From: Alphaproteobacteria bacterium
Lineage (GTDB): Bacteria; Pseudomonadota; Alphaproteobacteria; Paracaedibacterales; JAKBAR01
Length of the DNA stretch: 5,270 bases
Assembly: GCA_019745755.1 (NCBI GenBank)
Contig: JAIESS010000221.1
Coordinates: 1 to 5,270 of the forward strand
Direction of reading: 5' to 3'
In this document: piece after piece, positions 4,582 to 5,270 of the stretch
Numbering within the stretch: position 1 is the first letter of the stretch
Layout: every line of letters starts with the position of its first letter
Made by a program: the position numbers and the translations under genes
Notes under the pieces: model-generated
Seen by the model: only the letters and a program-made list of their open reading frames with translations
Databases searched by the model: none
What the model was told of the DNA's origin: nothing

Positions 4582-5249
4582 GATACCCGTACCGCAAGGA
4601 TGCAGACGGGTTTATCGCTTGCAAGGTTAAATGCGTCACCATTGATGCAGTCTCCTGCTTTTGCACCCGTTCCCTCCATAAATTGAAGGATGCCTTCATT
4701 GGCTTTTCCATCATCAGCTTTTTGTTTAAGCATGTGGGCTTGTTTGGGTGTTAAAAGCCCTGTCTTTCCATCATCACCTTGCCCTAAAAGTACATAAAGT
4801 CCTTGGAATGCAGGAGATGGATTGGAGGTTACATAATATTTGCCACCTATTTTTGATGAAGGTGGATTGCCATGGCTGACACTTCCAGCGTTGGATAAAT
4901 GTTTCCACACAAGAGGTTCATCATCACCGCTTACAAGGCCATCACCGTTACCGTCCGTAGCATTTGCGAAATGAAGAGAGGCTTTTGCATCATCTCCCGG
5001 CCATTCGCCATAGGTATGTTGATACATTAAAATGGCATTTTTATAGCGCCGTACATCATCGAGGACGCTGTTCATTTTTGCTGATTGAAGAAGATCGTGA
5101 CCTTTAAAAACAGCACCAATAATGACCCCCACAATGAGTAAAACAATGCCCAGTTCAATTAAACTAAAACCGGGTACACGCGTGCTGTGTATGCGCTTTA
5201 GTGCGTTTTTGGGATACAAATATGTCAAAAAGCGGGCATAGAAACTCAA
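4578..5249 (-). CDS. Prepilin-type cleavage/methylation domain protein with putative Ca-binding loop, 223 aa
   Basis: A second prepilin-like protein. The leader (1-27) ends VPG27/FSLIELGIVLLIVGVII, a textbook prepilin peptidase site with Gly at -1 and Glu32 at +5, followed by the membrane/assembly helix. The N-terminal amphipathic region leads to YKNAILMYQHTYGEWPGD (69-86), as in pseudopilin-like proteins. DGNGDGLVSGDDE (99-111) resembles a calcium-binding loop. LTPKQAHML (166-174) and a Cys201-Cys216 pair near the C-terminus suggest a pilin-like disulfide loop. The start is TTG (5249-5247); an in-frame TGA lies six codons upstream at 5267-5265, and no in-frame ATG or GTG precedes the leader. 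The start region MSF matches that of the next gene, which supports it. The stop overlaps the next gene by 4 bp. A type IV pilus or type II secretion role cannot be separated from sequence alone. Confidence 0.87.
   Translation of the reverse strand: MSFYARFLTYLYPKNALKRIHSTRVPGFSLIELGIVLLIVGVIIGAVFKGHDLLQSAKMNSVLDDVRRYKNAILMYQHTYGEWPGDDAKASLHFANATDGNGDGLVSGDDEPLVWKHLSNAGSVSHGNPPSSKIGGKYYVTSNPSPAFQGLYVLLGQGDDGKTGLLTPKQAHMLKQKADDGKANEGILQFMEGTGAKAGDCINGDAFNLASDKPVCILAVRVS
5240..5248 (-). repeat. Gene-junction repeat TGAGTTTCT, copy 2
   Basis: The same nonamer as at 4572-4580, placed identically relative to the TTG start of the 223-aa prepilin gene. Both copies are followed by a TTGACA-containing stretch that encodes Phe-Leu-Thr, so the leaders of the two genes look related by duplication. 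Confidence 0.5.
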
Positions 5250-5270
5250 TGAAAATACCGCACGTCAGTC
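5246..5270 (-). CDS. Possible C-terminus of a further upstream gene (runs off right edge)
   Basis: On the minus strand, a frame open from the window edge ends in TGA at 5248-5246, inside the TTG start of the 223-aa prepilin gene (TTGA overlap). It would encode ...TDVRYFH. This repeats the arrangement at the next junction, where TGA overlaps GTG and the protein ends ...AVRVS. Only eight codons are visible, so this rests on the repeated junction pattern rather than on protein evidence. Confidence 0.3.

Noticed and set aside
3869..4754. Several plus-strand open frames of 62-112 codons, and a minus-strand frame at 4520-4714
   Set aside because: They overlap the two prepilin genes in other frames or on the other strand, while the prepilin genes have clear FSLIE motifs and family-like domains.

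Overview
The window looks like chromosomal DNA of an AT-rich alphaproteobacterium. The visible EF-Tu N-terminus (starting MAKAKFERNKPHCN) is the alphaproteobacterial form, and an rlmB / tRNA-Tyr / tRNA-Gly / tuf arrangement is familiar from that class. The AT richness and the style of the prepilin-like proteins would suit a host-associated lineage such as Holosporales or Rickettsiales, but this finer placement is inference, not shown by the sequence.

Layout from left to right. (1) Positions 1-297 on the minus strand hold a translation cluster read leftward: tRNA-Tyr(GTA), tRNA-Gly(TCC), then the start of tuf, with a plausible sigma-70 promoter at 311-339. (2) Positions 391-885 (minus) hold an unrecognised 164-codon gene with no ATG in frame at its start. 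(3) rlmB, a 23S rRNA 2'-O-methyltransferase gene, lies at 1009-1731 (plus), divergent from the orphan. (4) Positions 1852-2777 (plus) hold two tandem paralogous genes for small proteins with signal peptides, each preceded by the same roughly 55-bp upstream element. The second overlaps the start of hemH (ferrochelatase, 2774-3769) by 4 bp. (5) After a 14-bp convergent gap come two minus-strand prepilin/pseudopilin-like genes (3784-4581 and 4578-5249). They overlap by 4 bp, and the upstream one may overlap a further gene leaving the window at the right edge.

Functionally, the left part is translation (EF-Tu, two tRNAs, rRNA methylation). The middle joins a duplicated family of unknown exported proteins to the last step of haem synthesis by translational overlap. 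The right part is the end of an operon of minor prepilin-like proteins, which would need a prepilin peptidase and an assembly ATPase encoded elsewhere. The least conventional parts are the duplicated exported-protein genes with their retained upstream element, their tight join to hemH, and the chained prepilin genes with a repeated junction sequence. I found no mobile element, CRISPR array or obvious defence system, and no stretch over 300 bases lacks a gene.
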